NCBI RefSeq assembly: GCF_904849725.1
Contig: NC_058518.1
Coordinates: forward strand, 329,118,581-329,182,580
From: Hordeum vulgare subsp. vulgare
Taxonomy: Eukaryota > Streptophyta > Magnoliopsida > Poales > Poaceae
Length of the DNA: 64,000 nt
Direction of reading: 5' to 3'
Shown here: positions 10,760-20,191 of the stretch, piece after piece
How the letters are laid out: every line of letters starts with the position of its first letter
How positions within the stretch are numbered: the first letter of the stretch is position 1
Notes under the pieces: generated by a model
Database searches by the model: none
What the model was told of the DNA's origin: nothing
Seen by the model: the letters and a program-made list of their open reading frames with translations, nothing else
Translations under genes and position numbers: made by a program

Positions 10760-12991
10760 GAGAAAATTTTGTTTTTGTCACTCTAGCCTTTCATAATTTT
10801 CCATTTAGTATTTTAGTTTTTTACTTTTATCACTGTTAGATTTTGACAATGATCACAATTGCCATTCCGTGGCAAAAGTAAAATAATTTTATTTCACTTT
10901 TGCCATTCAAAATAATTGCGTGGTAATAGCTTTGAAATTTTCACCCCATAGTTCCCTGCAGTGATCAGGCAGGCGAAAAAGTTTCTCGAGGAAATGAGGT
11001 TCGCTCGTCCCGCTCCCGCGAGCGGGGGGCGAACCCTAGATCGAGTGCCGCCAGCCCCCACCCTCCTCGCCCCCCACTCCCGGCGGCGGGACTTCTTCGT
11101 CCCTCGCGCGGGGGATTGGCGCAGGTTGACCTCCTCGGGTGGTGGCGCGGCGTTGGGTAGGACGCGGCGGCGGTGGACGCCCCGGTGACGACGACGGCTG
11201 CAGTTGACGCGTAGTGGGCTGCTAGGGCCTCGGTGGTGGCGGGTTGGCCTCTTCCCGGCCAGATCTGGTGCGGGACGTGGCTGACGGCGCAGGGCCAGGT
11301 GCTCGGGGGCGACGGGTGCATGTGGCTGGTGGATCCGGTGAGGCAGCGCGTGCTCGTCGCGGTGGTGCTGCTCGAGGCTTCCCGGTCGGCGATGAGGCGG
11401 GGCTCCTGCCTCGGTTGGCAGCGGTCGATCCGGGACTATAGGTGGCGGTGCGGATCTGGTCTGTGGCGGAGGATGGCGGTCGGCAGTGCACATGCAGTGG
11501 GCCAACCTAGTCCGCGGTGGTGCTTGCCGCCGCGTTAGTGCCCCTTCTTGTTGCTCCTTCGTGACGTCGGTCTGAGTGGGCGCCCGTGTTGCTGCTATGT
11601 CGCGGACGGATCGACGGCGCCGACTATGGCTGTGGCGGCGTGTGAGTTTGTCTCGGGCTGGTTGTGGACCATGTCGGGGCTTGTTCGGCGGTCGCCGTCG
11701 GCAGCTACTAGGTTGTGTTCCCCACAATCGACAATGATTGTCGGGGGACGCAGGCGTGGATGCTTCCTAATGTGGGGGCGTTCACCCAGGCCAGGTGGCT
11801 GATGCCGGGCTAGGAGCGGAAGGAGGCACGTCCCATCTCTCCCACCATGGTTGCGCATTGTGAGGTCGGCAGTGACGGTGTGGGTGGGGGTTGGGGTTCG
11901 GCTTCGGGCTCTCGACGGTTGCGGTTGGTCTCTTCCGTCGCGGGCGTGCGGCGGGGGTGCAGCTAGGCCAATGGTGGTCCGGCTCCTTGGTGGAGGTGGA
12001 CGGCAGTTCTCGTGGTGGTGGTGCTTCCACTTGGCGGCGAGGCGGACTGGTCGTGTTGCCGTGGCCATGATGCTCCCTGTGCGGAGGTGTGGAGGAGCGG
12101 CTTGGACGGGGGGCGGCGTCGCAGATGGTGTGCTTTCTGCAGCGCGACGGCGGGAGCTTTACGGGCATGTGAAGCCCCGGCCGGGCCTGTGGCCACGGGC
12201 CTGGTTTGCTCCCGCTATCGCGTCCGGTCGGTTAACGTCCTTGAAGGTGGAGGTTGTGCCCTCATGCATGCCGTTGGTGATGATGCCCCTAGCCCCGACT
12301 CCTCTTCCTCGTCGTGCAGACCCCTCCTTGCGTTGCTGTGGTGAGCCGGCGTGGAAGCTTCAAGTCCATGTTGGCGCGGGGTTGTGGTCGGTTTGGTGGC
12401 GGGCTCCGATGCGCCTGAGGTGGAGGTTGAGATCGGGAGAAATTCCAGTCGACACCGACACGGTGACGCCTGCGGGTGCCGCCAGACCTTCCTGAAGGGC
12501 GTCAGGGCTACCCTTCCTTTCCCCTCGCCGTGTACCGGGGGAATCCCTTAGCAGCAACGTCGTCATCGTCGCATCCCTTCTTGGAGGTGTTGATTGGTAC
12601 CGGCGTCTCGGAGTCTAGGAGCTTGGTGGGTGTTCTTAGGTGGGCACATCGGTCGCGAGGCTTCTCCGTTTTCGGTGATCCGCCGTTGTCAGAATTTGTT
12701 TCTTTTACTCCTTCTTTGTTGTTTTTTTGACGTGCATGTGCTGTTTCGGCCCCAACACCTATCGCTGGATGTATCGAAAGTGGTTGCTTTGTAATACAAA
12801 GCTTGACGAAAGCTTGTTTTGAGATAGATTTGAAATTTTATCACAATTTCCATTTTAATTTTTTTGTTTATGCCATAGAATGGTAATCATGATAATTGTT
12901 AAAAGTTAACAATGATAAAACTAAATGTTCAAATCTAGAGTTACGTAAGAAGAATTGGTAAAAGCTAGAGTGGCAAAAACAAAATTTTCAC
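10760..12991. mobile_element. Mutator-like element (MULE) with GC-rich interior
   Basis: The ends are inverted repeats: AAAATTTTGTTTTTG then CACTCTAGC on both. Diverged similarity continues for about 170 bases, including TTATCACTGTTA against TTATCATTGTTA. A perfect 9-bp target-site duplication, TTATTAAAA, flanks it (10751-10759 and 12992-13000), which is diagnostic for Mutator-like elements. The AT-rich ends enclose a very GC-rich core (about 11000-12700). Long frames occur on both strands there (for example 10894-11727 minus and 11851-12495 plus), but they are Arg/Pro/Ala-rich and look like composition artefacts. No MURA transposase is seen. The core may be captured DNA, as in Pack-MULEs, but the donor is unknown. 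Confidence 0.75.
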
Positions 12992-13058
12992 TTATTAAAA
13001 ATGAACGAAAGCGAGAATAATGGATCGAACCGATATGGCTGCCAGTTGCTGAAGTTGG

Positions 13059-13064
13059 TTTATT
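13059..13064 (-). terminator. AATAAA signal directly after the P450 stop
   Basis: The minus strand reads TAG then AATAAA with no gap after the P450 coding region. Only 64 bases separate the stop codon from the MULE side. It may serve as a near-upstream polyadenylation element. The real cleavage site could lie in the spacer or within the MULE. Confidence 0.4.
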
Positions 13065-14615
13065 CTAAGACCTACTGGTACGGGGCACGAGGCGTGAACG
13101 CAGCGGCTTCTTCATGACGACGGTGAACTCGTTCTTCTCGGCGAAGTCCACCTCCTCGCCGGCGACCTCCTGCCACTCGAACTCCTTTACCATATTGGCC
13201 ACGAAGTACTCCAGGTGGAGCATGGCGATGCCGAGCCCGGCGCAGATCCTACGGCCCACGCCGAACGGCATCATCTTGATCTCTCGGTTGCCCGTCACGT
13301 CCATCCCTTCGCCCGCGCCGCCTGGCAGGAACCGCTCCGGAGAGAACTCCAACGGCCTTTCCCACTCCCGCTCGTCCCGGCCCATCTCGGCGACCATGAA
13401 GTTCACCGTGGCGCCCTTGGGTATCAGGTAATCGCCGATCTCCATGTCCTCCGCCGCCTTGTGCGGCAACACGAAGTGCCCCGGCGGGTGCTTCCGGAGG
13501 CCTTCGAGAACCACCGCCTTGAGGTAGGGCATCTTGTGGACGTCGTCCCCGGAGACCTCTTCATGGTCGTCGTCCCCCGTCGTGGCTTTGATCTCGTCGT
13601 GGAGCTTCTTCTGGATTTCTGGGTTCTTGACCAGTTCGGCCATGATCCACTGCAGCCCAGTGGAGGTGGTGTCGGTCCCGGCGTTGAGAAACTCGGAGCA
13701 GAGTATGACCATCTCGCTGTCGGTGAGCGGGCGGTCGCCCTCCTCGGGCAGCTTGATGTCGAGCAAGGTGTCCACGTACGAGTGCTGGAATGTCGTCTCT
13801 TTCCTGGGCTCGTCGCCGCGGCTCTTGTAGTCCCGCCGCGCGTTGATCAGCGGTACGAACAGCTCCTTCTGCCGCCGCCGCATGGCGTGCGCGGTGCGGA
13901 GGCGGTCGCGGAAGACGTGCTTTGTGAGCGACGGGAAGAAGGCGAAGACGGTCATTTTCCGGGTGATGTAGAGCAGCTGGTCGCGCTGCGCGGCGGCGAT
14001 CGCGCGCACCGCGGGCTCGTCGAGCCGCTCGCCGAAGCACATGAGCACGAGGAGGCAGAACATGGCGTACTGGAACGTCTCGACGACGGCCGCCCCGCCG
14101 GAGGACGACTCGTCCTGCAGCTTGTCTAGGAGCACGCGGCGCACCCAGGAGCGCGCGGGCGCGAAGAGTCGGACGCGGGACGGGTGCAGCGTCTCGGAGA
14201 CGAGGTTGCGGCGGAGGAGGCGCCACACGGGCCCGTAGCTGGCGCGCGTGATGGTGTTGTCGTTCTCGCCCAGGAGCGTGACGGACGCGAGGGTCGGGCG
14301 GTCGGCCAGAGCGGCACCGCGCTCGACGAGCGCCGCGTGCGCGAGGCGGCGGTCGGCGACGAAGATGGAGAGCCGGGAGCCCACGCGCAGCGACACGATG
14401 GGACCGTGCCGCGCGAACAGACGCCGGAGGAGGAGCTCCCCGTCGGCGGGTGAGTTCGTCAGCCACACCATACTGCCCAGCAACGGAAAGGATGGCGGGC
14501 CAGGCGGGATGGGCCGCCGGCCGCCGCCGCCGCCTCCCTTACCGTTGCGTAAAAGGAGGATGATCAGCGGGAGGGCGAAGAGGATCACGCCGAAGAAGAG
14601 TTGCCATGTGTCCAT
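13065..14615 (-). CDS. Cytochrome P450, CYP89 type
   Basis: An intact 516-residue, single-exon plant P450 of normal length. Residues 6-22 form the N-terminal membrane anchor, followed by a glycine run and the PPGPP hinge (37-41). The I-helix AGTDTT is at 312-317, the K-helix EGLR at 371-374, PERF at 426-429, and the haem loop FGVGRRICAG at 451-460 with the axial cysteine at 458. The text YGPVWRLLRRNL and FQYAMFCLLVLMCFGE is typical of CYP89, an intronless A-type family. It should be an ER-anchored monooxygenase using a P450 reductase. Arabidopsis CYP89A9 acts on chlorophyll catabolites, but the substrate here is unknown. The start is chosen because the anchor follows at once and the context is ACCATGGA. 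Subfamily is not certain. The large frames on the other strand are shadows of its GC-rich codons. Confidence 0.93.
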   Translation of the reverse strand: MDTWQLFFGVILFALPLIILLLRNGKGGGGGGRRPIPPGPPSFPLLGSMVWLTNSPADGELLLRRLFARHGPIVSLRVGSRLSIFVADRRLAHAALVERGAALADRPTLASVTLLGENDNTITRASYGPVWRLLRRNLVSETLHPSRVRLFAPARSWVRRVLLDKLQDESSSGGAAVVETFQYAMFCLLVLMCFGERLDEPAVRAIAAAQRDQLLYITRKMTVFAFFPSLTKHVFRDRLRTAHAMRRRQKELFVPLINARRDYKSRGDEPRKETTFQHSYVDTLLDIKLPEEGDRPLTDSEMVILCSEFLNAGTDTTSTGLQWIMAELVKNPEIQKKLHDEIKATTGDDDHEEVSGDDVHKMPYLKAVVLEGLRKHPPGHFVLPHKAAEDMEIGDYLIPKGATVNFMVAEMGRDEREWERPLEFSPERFLPGGAGEGMDVTGNREIKMMPFGVGRRICAGLGIAMLHLEYFVANMVKEFEWQEVAGEEVDFAEKNEFTVVMKKPLRSRLVPRTSRS

Positions 14616-14758
14616 GGTGCTGCTCCGCTTCCGCCTCGTCGAGTAGGAGTATTGATGCTGTTGTTGCTGTGTTTTGGGTCGCCGTCTGCAATTTTAATTG
14701 GGTTTATTACGTGAACTCGACGCTTAGGGTCCGATGAAAGATCCAAGCAGTAGCCGGG

Positions 14759-14764
14759 TTTATA
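14759..14764 (-). promoter_or_regulatory. Candidate TATA box of the P450 gene
   Basis: The minus strand has CAATATAAAC about 145 bases upstream of the P450 start codon, leaving room for a 5' leader of about 110 bases. Another TATATA word lies about 250 bases upstream (near 14866-14880). The Helitron-like element starts at 14900, so the proximal promoter is only about 285 bases before repeat DNA begins. Confidence 0.4.
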
Positions 14765-14899
14765 TTGATCCAAAAACTTGTGTGACAAGATGATTACAGC
14801 GACTGAGTTAACCAGCGATTTCTTTTCTGAGATAATGATAACCAGCCGTGGGACCAAAGAGTCGGGATATATAACAACCGAATTTATATCTATTGTATA

Positions 14900-15483
14900 T
14901 CTATATCTTTATCTTTACCTAATAATAAAGAGGCCGTCGCTTCCGTCGGAAAATCCATCGAGGTGATTTTACAAAAAAACTCTTACTATTTATGACATTA
15001 AACTCGTAGTATATATTAAATATTTTTTTAAATACTCATATCTTTTAAACCGTAACTCCAAATTTAACATATCATACATGGAATTTGATTAGAAAAATAT
15101 GTAGAATTTAAATATAATATTATTTTATCTGTTAAACGTTTAATAAAAATACTATCTAGGGTGCAATCTTAATAAATAAGTCATTATTCGTCTTTGTTTC
15201 ATACCGGTACTCATCCGGGTTGGGGATGAACACGTCAATAAAATCAGGATTAAAGATGAAACTGAAGGTCACTTGACTGATTCTTTGTACGTATTAAATC
15301 TACATGCAAGCCGTGTTAAAATAGAAGACCTGTGAAATTTTGAACTGCATTTTTGTAGGATAAGACCATCTTTATTTGTATCATAACTATAAATTCTCAA
15401 ATTATAGACATTTTTTATAAATTAAGAGCGTGTGCCGTGTGGTATTTCTTTCTCCCGTTGCAACGCATGGGCCCTTTTGCTAG
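14900..15483 (+). mobile_element. Helitron-like non-autonomous element 1
   Basis: It begins with TCTATATCTTTATC and the block TAATAATAAAGAGG. It ends with a hairpin-forming CCCGTTGCAACGCATGGG, then CCCTTTTGCTAG at 15483. A hairpin shortly before CTAG, a TC start and no inverted repeats or TSD are Helitron hallmarks. The next element (15484-16653) shares both ends but not the AT-rich interior, which supports the termini. It has no Rep/helicase gene. The exact 5' end is uncertain because of the TATATC repeats. Confidence 0.6.
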
Positions 15484-16653
15484 TCTATATCTATATCTAT
15501 ATCTATCTATACCTACCTAATAATAAAGAGGCTATCGCTTCCGTCGGAAAACCCACCGCGTCATTTTTATAAATAAAAGTCCGTGTAATTTTTGTTATTC
15601 AACTCACGCTCCATCATTTATCTGCAACGCAAAAAAAAACGATTCGCTGCAAAAATTATACCCGTACGCATCGCCTCCTCCCGTAGACCCTCGGCCACCC
15701 TAGCCTGTGCCCAGGCCGCCGCCACACCGCTCGCCACCGCGGCCGACCTCAACCGCCACCGCTGCCGATCTCAACCCACCCGCCTCCGCGGCCGTACCTC
15801 TCCCCGCTCACTGCCCCCGTTGTGGCGCTCGAGCGCATCGCGTCGACCCTGGTCCACCCTGGCCTGTGCCCAGGCCGCTGCCACACCACTCACCGCCGCG
15901 GCCGACCTCAACCACCACTGTTGTCGATCTCAACCCACCCGCCACCACGGCCGTACCTCTGCCCGCTTGATGCCCCGTTTCGGCGTTCGAGCACAACTTC
16001 TGGATCAAATCAACGCGACAGCTACAGTGACTTGGGATGATGCGTCTGCTCGATGCAGAACGGCGGCAATGCGGTGGAGCAAAGTACTTGCAGGTGGAGG
16101 CGGGCCTCCATGGCTCACACGGGGAACTCCGAGGTTATGGCGCGGCAACGGCGACTCCTTATGGCCAGATAGAGTCGCCTAACCCTTTCTTCCCTCATTG
16201 TATCCCCTCCTCCGGCAGGAACTCATCATTTGGTGAGATCCCCTCCCCATGCCTCCAACCGTGTGCCAAGCACCGGTAAGAAATTTTGTTTTGTGGGGAT
16301 TTGTTTGCTGATGAATGAATGTATTGAATGTAAGATTGTATTGTTGTAGAGACAAAGAATGAAACACCACCTTCAGTTTTTCATCTAATCCCACATTCTC
16401 TACCCCATGAGTGAAATAAAATAACAGTACATTGATCGATTCACGTAGCCTCTATGTTTTGCTTTGCTTGTCCCGCTCAATTTCTCATCATGGTGGAATT
16501 AACAATGGACGGGTTGATTTCTCAACAAAATAGGATAGGACTGACTACATTAGTTAGTTAGCTTATTATTTTAATAAATCAAAATGATTATAAAAAGATT
16601 AAAAGCGTGTGGTATTTTTTTCTCCCGTTGCAACGCACGGGCCCTTTTGCTAT
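15484..16653 (+). mobile_element. Helitron-like non-autonomous element 2
   Basis: It starts immediately after the CTAG of element 1 with TCTATATC repeats and the same TAATAATAAAGAGG block. It ends with CCCGTTGCAACGCACGGG, then CCCTTTTGCTAT (CTAT instead of CTAG). The interior differs from element 1: a GC-rich stretch at 15660-16280 contains a direct duplication. The 196-codon frame at 15592-16182 spans that duplication and matches nothing I recognise. The GC-rich part could be a captured gene fragment, but that is inference. Confidence 0.6.
15667..15990. repeat. Two-copy tandem duplication of about 160 bp in Helitron 2
   Basis: The block beginning CCTGTGCCCAGGCCGC at 15704 recurs at 15863, with the following text (GCGGCCGACCTCAACC, ATCTCAACCCACCCGCC, GGCCGTACCTCT) repeated in order. 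The spacing is 159 bases. The copies differ at scattered positions, mostly C/T and G/A changes. Confidence 0.75.
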
Positions 16654-17955
16654 TAGGGCCAATAATTGTCGTCTATGGGAACTTTTTTTAAGGACACTCA
16701 TCTGCGTATGCGGACAGGCAGAACAGTACTGCCGGTTCAATTCCGACCGTCGGATGCAGCCATCCACGTCCGTTGGATCTGCGCGCGAGGAAAAAACAGA
16801 GCCTCCTGCCCCCGCATCATCCAGTCCCCGATTCGCGGCTGCGACGGCCAGATCCGCCGGTTTTTTATTGCCGGCGACAGGATTAGCTCGAAGATGATCT
16901 TTCCCATCCATCACGGGACCCTAGGGTTTGCTTCAACCATGTTATACATCCATAATCAACTACTTGCTGCCATGGATTGGGGCTCAAGCTCTGAGATGAG
17001 CTCCGTTGCCATAATACGGCTGCAACAAAATAATACGGTGGCAACAAAATAGATTGACGGATGTAGTAAATTTGTATAATGGTTGTAGCATTTTGCCTTC
17101 CGTGAAAAAAAGTTGTCGGTGGTAGCAACAAAACAATACGGTTGCAACAAAACAGAACGACAGATTTAGCAAAATGTATAATGGTTGTAGCATTTTTCCA
17201 TCATGGTTGCAGCTCGCCATGCCAACAGTTGTAGCAAAAAAACAATACGATTGCAATGAAACAGAATGACCGATGTAGCAAATTTCTATTATGGTTGCAA
17301 CATTTTTTCATCATGGTTGCAACTCCGGCTACAACTTCAACGAAGTTTGGTTGCAACTCTCACGGACGTGGTTTTAACTTTTTTTATCAACAGGTGTAGC
17401 TTTTTTTGGACGCTTGCAACTTTTGTGATACGTGGTTGTAGCATTCGCGACACCATCCCTGCAGATCTTCGTGCAGCAACCTCACCTGTCGGCCATGGGA
17501 TCACCTGTCCGCCGCCGCCATTCTGTTTGCACCTCCTCCCGTTTGTTGATTGAAGCTCCCGTGTAGCCGGATGTAACTTTTCCGTCCATCATGGATCTGA
17601 AGGGAACAAAAAATGGATCTGACAGAGATGAGAGGAAGAAGAAGCAGATAAGAAAGGGAAAAAACTGGACGCGAGGAAGGAATCTGAAGTACGCGTGAGA
17701 TCTGACAAAACGAGTGATAGCGACCGGCGGAACGCTTCCGCCGGCATGTAGACGCGAAACATTTCCTTTTTTTTAACACCCATCCATGAGACCTTGACAC
17801 AATTAGTTAATAAAAACTATTTTGCCTTAAAAACAGTTAACAAAATCCCAGTCTCTCCTTTTTTGCTAGACAGATAAATTAGTAATTAAGGCTGGTATTA
17901 GATGATATTTCATCTATTTTTTTGTAGTCTCGCAAGATTGGTACTCTCATTTTAT
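16654..17955. other. Unassigned repeat-like DNA rich in GTTGCAAC and GTTGTAGC words
   Basis: Between about 16960 and 17450 words such as GGTTGTAGCA, GGTTGCAAC and AACAAAACA recur many times, often as variants on both strands. Similar vocabulary appears at 19655-20190 and 54384-54600. This looks like non-coding interior of a DNA transposon (I suspect a CACTA-type element), but no CACTA termini or TSD were found. The small frames at 16607-17553 are unsupported. From 17460 to 17955 I see nothing recognisable. Confidence 0.35.
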
Positions 17956-17958
17956 TTA

Positions 17959-18127
17959 GGAGGTGTTTGGTTTCAAGGGACTAGATTTTTTTAGTCCTAG
18001 GGACTAAAGAAAAAAGACCCTCTAGTAGAGTCTTTTTCTAATCCCTTAAGAAAAAAGCCCTCTTGTTTGGTTACATAGGGACTAAAAGGGACTTTTTCTA
18101 GTCTAGTCCGTGTAACCAAACAGGGCC
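17959..18127. mobile_element. Tourist-like MITE (PIF/Harbinger)
   Basis: This is a 169-base element flanked by TTA on both sides (17956-17958 and 18128-18130). The left end GGAGGTGTTTGGTTTCAAGG and the reverse complement of the right end, GGCCCTGTTTGGTTACACGG, form a diverged inverted repeat continuing into GGACTAGA. The interior has repeated GGGACTA / TAGTCC words and can fold into a long hairpin. It has no coding capacity. Confidence 0.8.
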
Positions 18128-18130
18128 TTA

Positions 18131-18862
18131 GGCAGTGGATGTGTGTCATGGAAAATACACATTAACTGACACGGTAAACAAAAAGACAAGTTAGTTTAAG
18201 CTACCTCCAATGCATCATTGTTAAGATAAGAGGCTAAGCATATTAAAAGACTTTGCAACTAAAGCCCCCAATTCATAGGTGTTTAACTGGTTGTTGCCAA
18301 GCATCCTTCATTTAATGATTTAGCAACTAAAATTATTCATGCATTGGTGTTTTTCTTTCATTTAAGTGTTTTGCCTAGGTTCACGCGCTTGACATTGTTT
18401 TCTTCTGGAGTTACCATACTCATCTATCTCCTCTTAATTATCTTGCCACATCAGATTTTCTGTCTACATGATAGCCGTAGCACATGTATAAGGTGGAGCA
18501 TTGGAAGAGGCCTTACAACATTGGCTTAAGTGGACATTAAGTTTTGCCTTGCTACGTGTAATATGAGTTCGTGGCCTTATATATAAAAATGAAGGGAGTA
18601 CTTAGTTTAGCGGACAGGGGAGATGATAAAGTGTGTTTTATTTTCATTTAATGCGATGATTTGGTGGGCTTTTTGAGGTGTGATTCTATGTTATCCGCTA
18701 ACCAACCTATATTTATGTTAGGAAATTTCCGCGTCGATGGTTGCATGTACTATATTAGTGATACAATATTACGTGGTGATGCCTTTTTTAGGTGTTGGGC
18801 GGGTTTGCGGGATTGATATGTTTTTATAGACTGGTTGCTGCTTATTGATTGCAAAAATCATT
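18131..18862. other. Spacer with MITE-like fragments
   Basis: The text near 18198-18260 (CTCCAATGCATC, AAGAGGCTAAGC, TTGCAACTAAA) and the inverted text near 18490-18515 (GGAGCATTGGAAGAGGCC) resemble a grass MITE family with CCAATGC-rich ends. At 18589-18600 ATGAAGGGAGTA looks like one Stowaway terminus, without a partner. No host gene is seen. The 61-codon frame at 18344-18529 lies in this repeat. Confidence 0.3.
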
Positions 18863-19222
18863 GAGCCGGTCAAAATCGTAAACGAGATCCAAAATTGAAT
18901 ATCTCAATTGAATGAACGAGCTTCAAAATAGTGAACACAATGAATTAAAGGAATTGAGTGGGAGAGCTTGAGAAATTGTTGACCCGGACAAATTTTGATA
19001 ACCCAATTCTAAATTGAATACCTTAACTAAATGTGAAGCCTCAAAATTAGGAAGCATAGTGTACAATATAAAATAATTGAATGCAAGAACTGTGAATTTT
19101 TTTGATCGGGTAAAAATTGGGTGAGCCAATTTTAGTTTTAGACCATAACTGAATATGAGCTGTTTAAAACTAGGGTACATGGTGTTATAGAGAATGAGGT
19201 GTGTTGGAATTCTAAAGGTCAA
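18863..19222. repeat. Three diverged tandem units of about 120 bp
   Basis: Units begin at 18863 (GAGCCGGTCAAAAT), 18981 (GACCCGGACAAATTTT) and 19103 (GATCGGGTAAAAATT). Spacing is 118 and 122 bases. Each contains in order a CCAA(A/T)TT-like word, an ACTAAATG/ACTGAATATGA-like word, an AAAAT or AAACTAG block and a GTG(A/T)ACA or GGTGTTA block. Divergence between units is high, so the array is old. Confidence 0.6.
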
Positions 19223-19782
19223 GAACTAATGTTAAAACGGACCTCAATCACTAATATCCGGTCTGTAATGGTCATGCGCGCATACGGTTTTTATCTTGGC
19301 TAATCTTTGTGTCCGGTGCATCGACCAAAGATTGGCCCGGCCGCACGTGAGCCGCGCGATCGATCGCTATCGTGCACCGAGTGCTTCGCCATGAAGAATC
19401 ATTTTTCCTCCGCTGTCTTCTTCTCGCCCCACGATGCGCGCAAGGATGTCGCTGCAAGTCCTTCTATCCTCCATCTCTGTCCACATGCAGTACTGGCACG
19501 AGAGGCCTTGCTACTAGAGCGAGCCGTGGTGGGGTGGAGAAGACGACGACCACAAGGACCCTCTTCCCTCTCCATTTTCCCCTCCCAAATCCCCTTGGAG
19601 CCATCACCGCCCACACACAAGCTACGACCGGCAGCCGACATAGATACAACTAGCTTAAAAAAATGCTATGACTGGTTATCTTTTGCTGGAACCAACACCC
19701 CAACCATAGTGGAGCTGCAATAGGCAATTGAAGGAGTTGCAACCAGCGGTTCAAAATGTTGTTATTGGCTTTTCGTTTTGCT
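19223..19782. other. Unassigned spacer
   Basis: Plus-strand frames at 19307-19723 and 19372-19653 overlap each other and have no motif or start context that supports a gene. From about 19655 GTTGCAAC-type words appear, as in 16960-17450. Confidence 0.35.
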
Positions 19783-19854
19783 GAGAGAGGGAGGGGGAGG
19801 GGGAGGGGGAGGGGGAGGGGGAGGGAGGGGGAGGGGGAGGGGGAGGGAGAGGGA

Positions 19855-19894
<40 letters not shown>
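19783..19894 (+). repeat. Purine microsatellite, (GGGGGA)n grading into (GA)n
   Basis: A 112-base uninterrupted purine run. About 14 GGGGGA/GGGA units lead into about 17 GA units. The Ser/Leu/Pro repeat frames on the minus strand (19650-20092) are translations of this run and not proteins. Confidence 0.95.
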
Positions 19895-19897
<3 letters not shown>

Positions 19898-20191
19898 ATG
19901 GCGTGGAGGGGAACTGCAAGTAGTATCAAAAAATGCTACAAGTGGCGTCCTAGGAAGATTCAATCGAAGGCGGCAGAATTTTGGGAACAAAAATAGCATC
20001 ACTCGGCAAAAAAAAAGCTCCAACGGGCAACAACAAAAAACCAGCTTCAATCGTAGATCACGGGAGCTATGGACGACGATGAAAAGTTGCAACAGATAGT
20101 GACAAAAGTTGTAATTTACAGTGAAAAAGATTCAACCATTTCACAACTTTAGCTATGATGACAACGACGACGACATATTTTTTGCAACAAC
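19895..20191. other. Left flank of the solo LTR nest
   Basis: This is unassigned DNA with GCAAC and GCTACAA words. It ends with the target-site copy ACAAC (20187-20191) and is continuous in origin with 54384 onward. No gene is seen. Confidence 0.4.

Noticed and set aside
10894..12566. Long frames on both strands in the GC-rich MULE core
   Set aside because: Composition is Arg/Pro/Ala/His-rich, they overlap on opposite strands, and no domain is recognisable. They are expected by chance in very GC-rich DNA.
13215..14466. Frames of about 300 codons overlapping the P450 (13215-14129 plus; 13561-14466 minus, other frame)
   Set aside because: They are shadows created by GC-rich third positions in the P450. 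They are His/Arg/Ala-rich and have no motifs, while the 516-residue frame has every P450 signature.
18863..19222. CRISPR-like array
   Set aside because: There are three long diverged tandem units without short conserved repeats and unique spacers, in a plant genome.
19650..20092. Ser/Leu/Pro repeat proteins on the minus strand
   Set aside because: They translate the GGGGGA/GA microsatellite and its flank.
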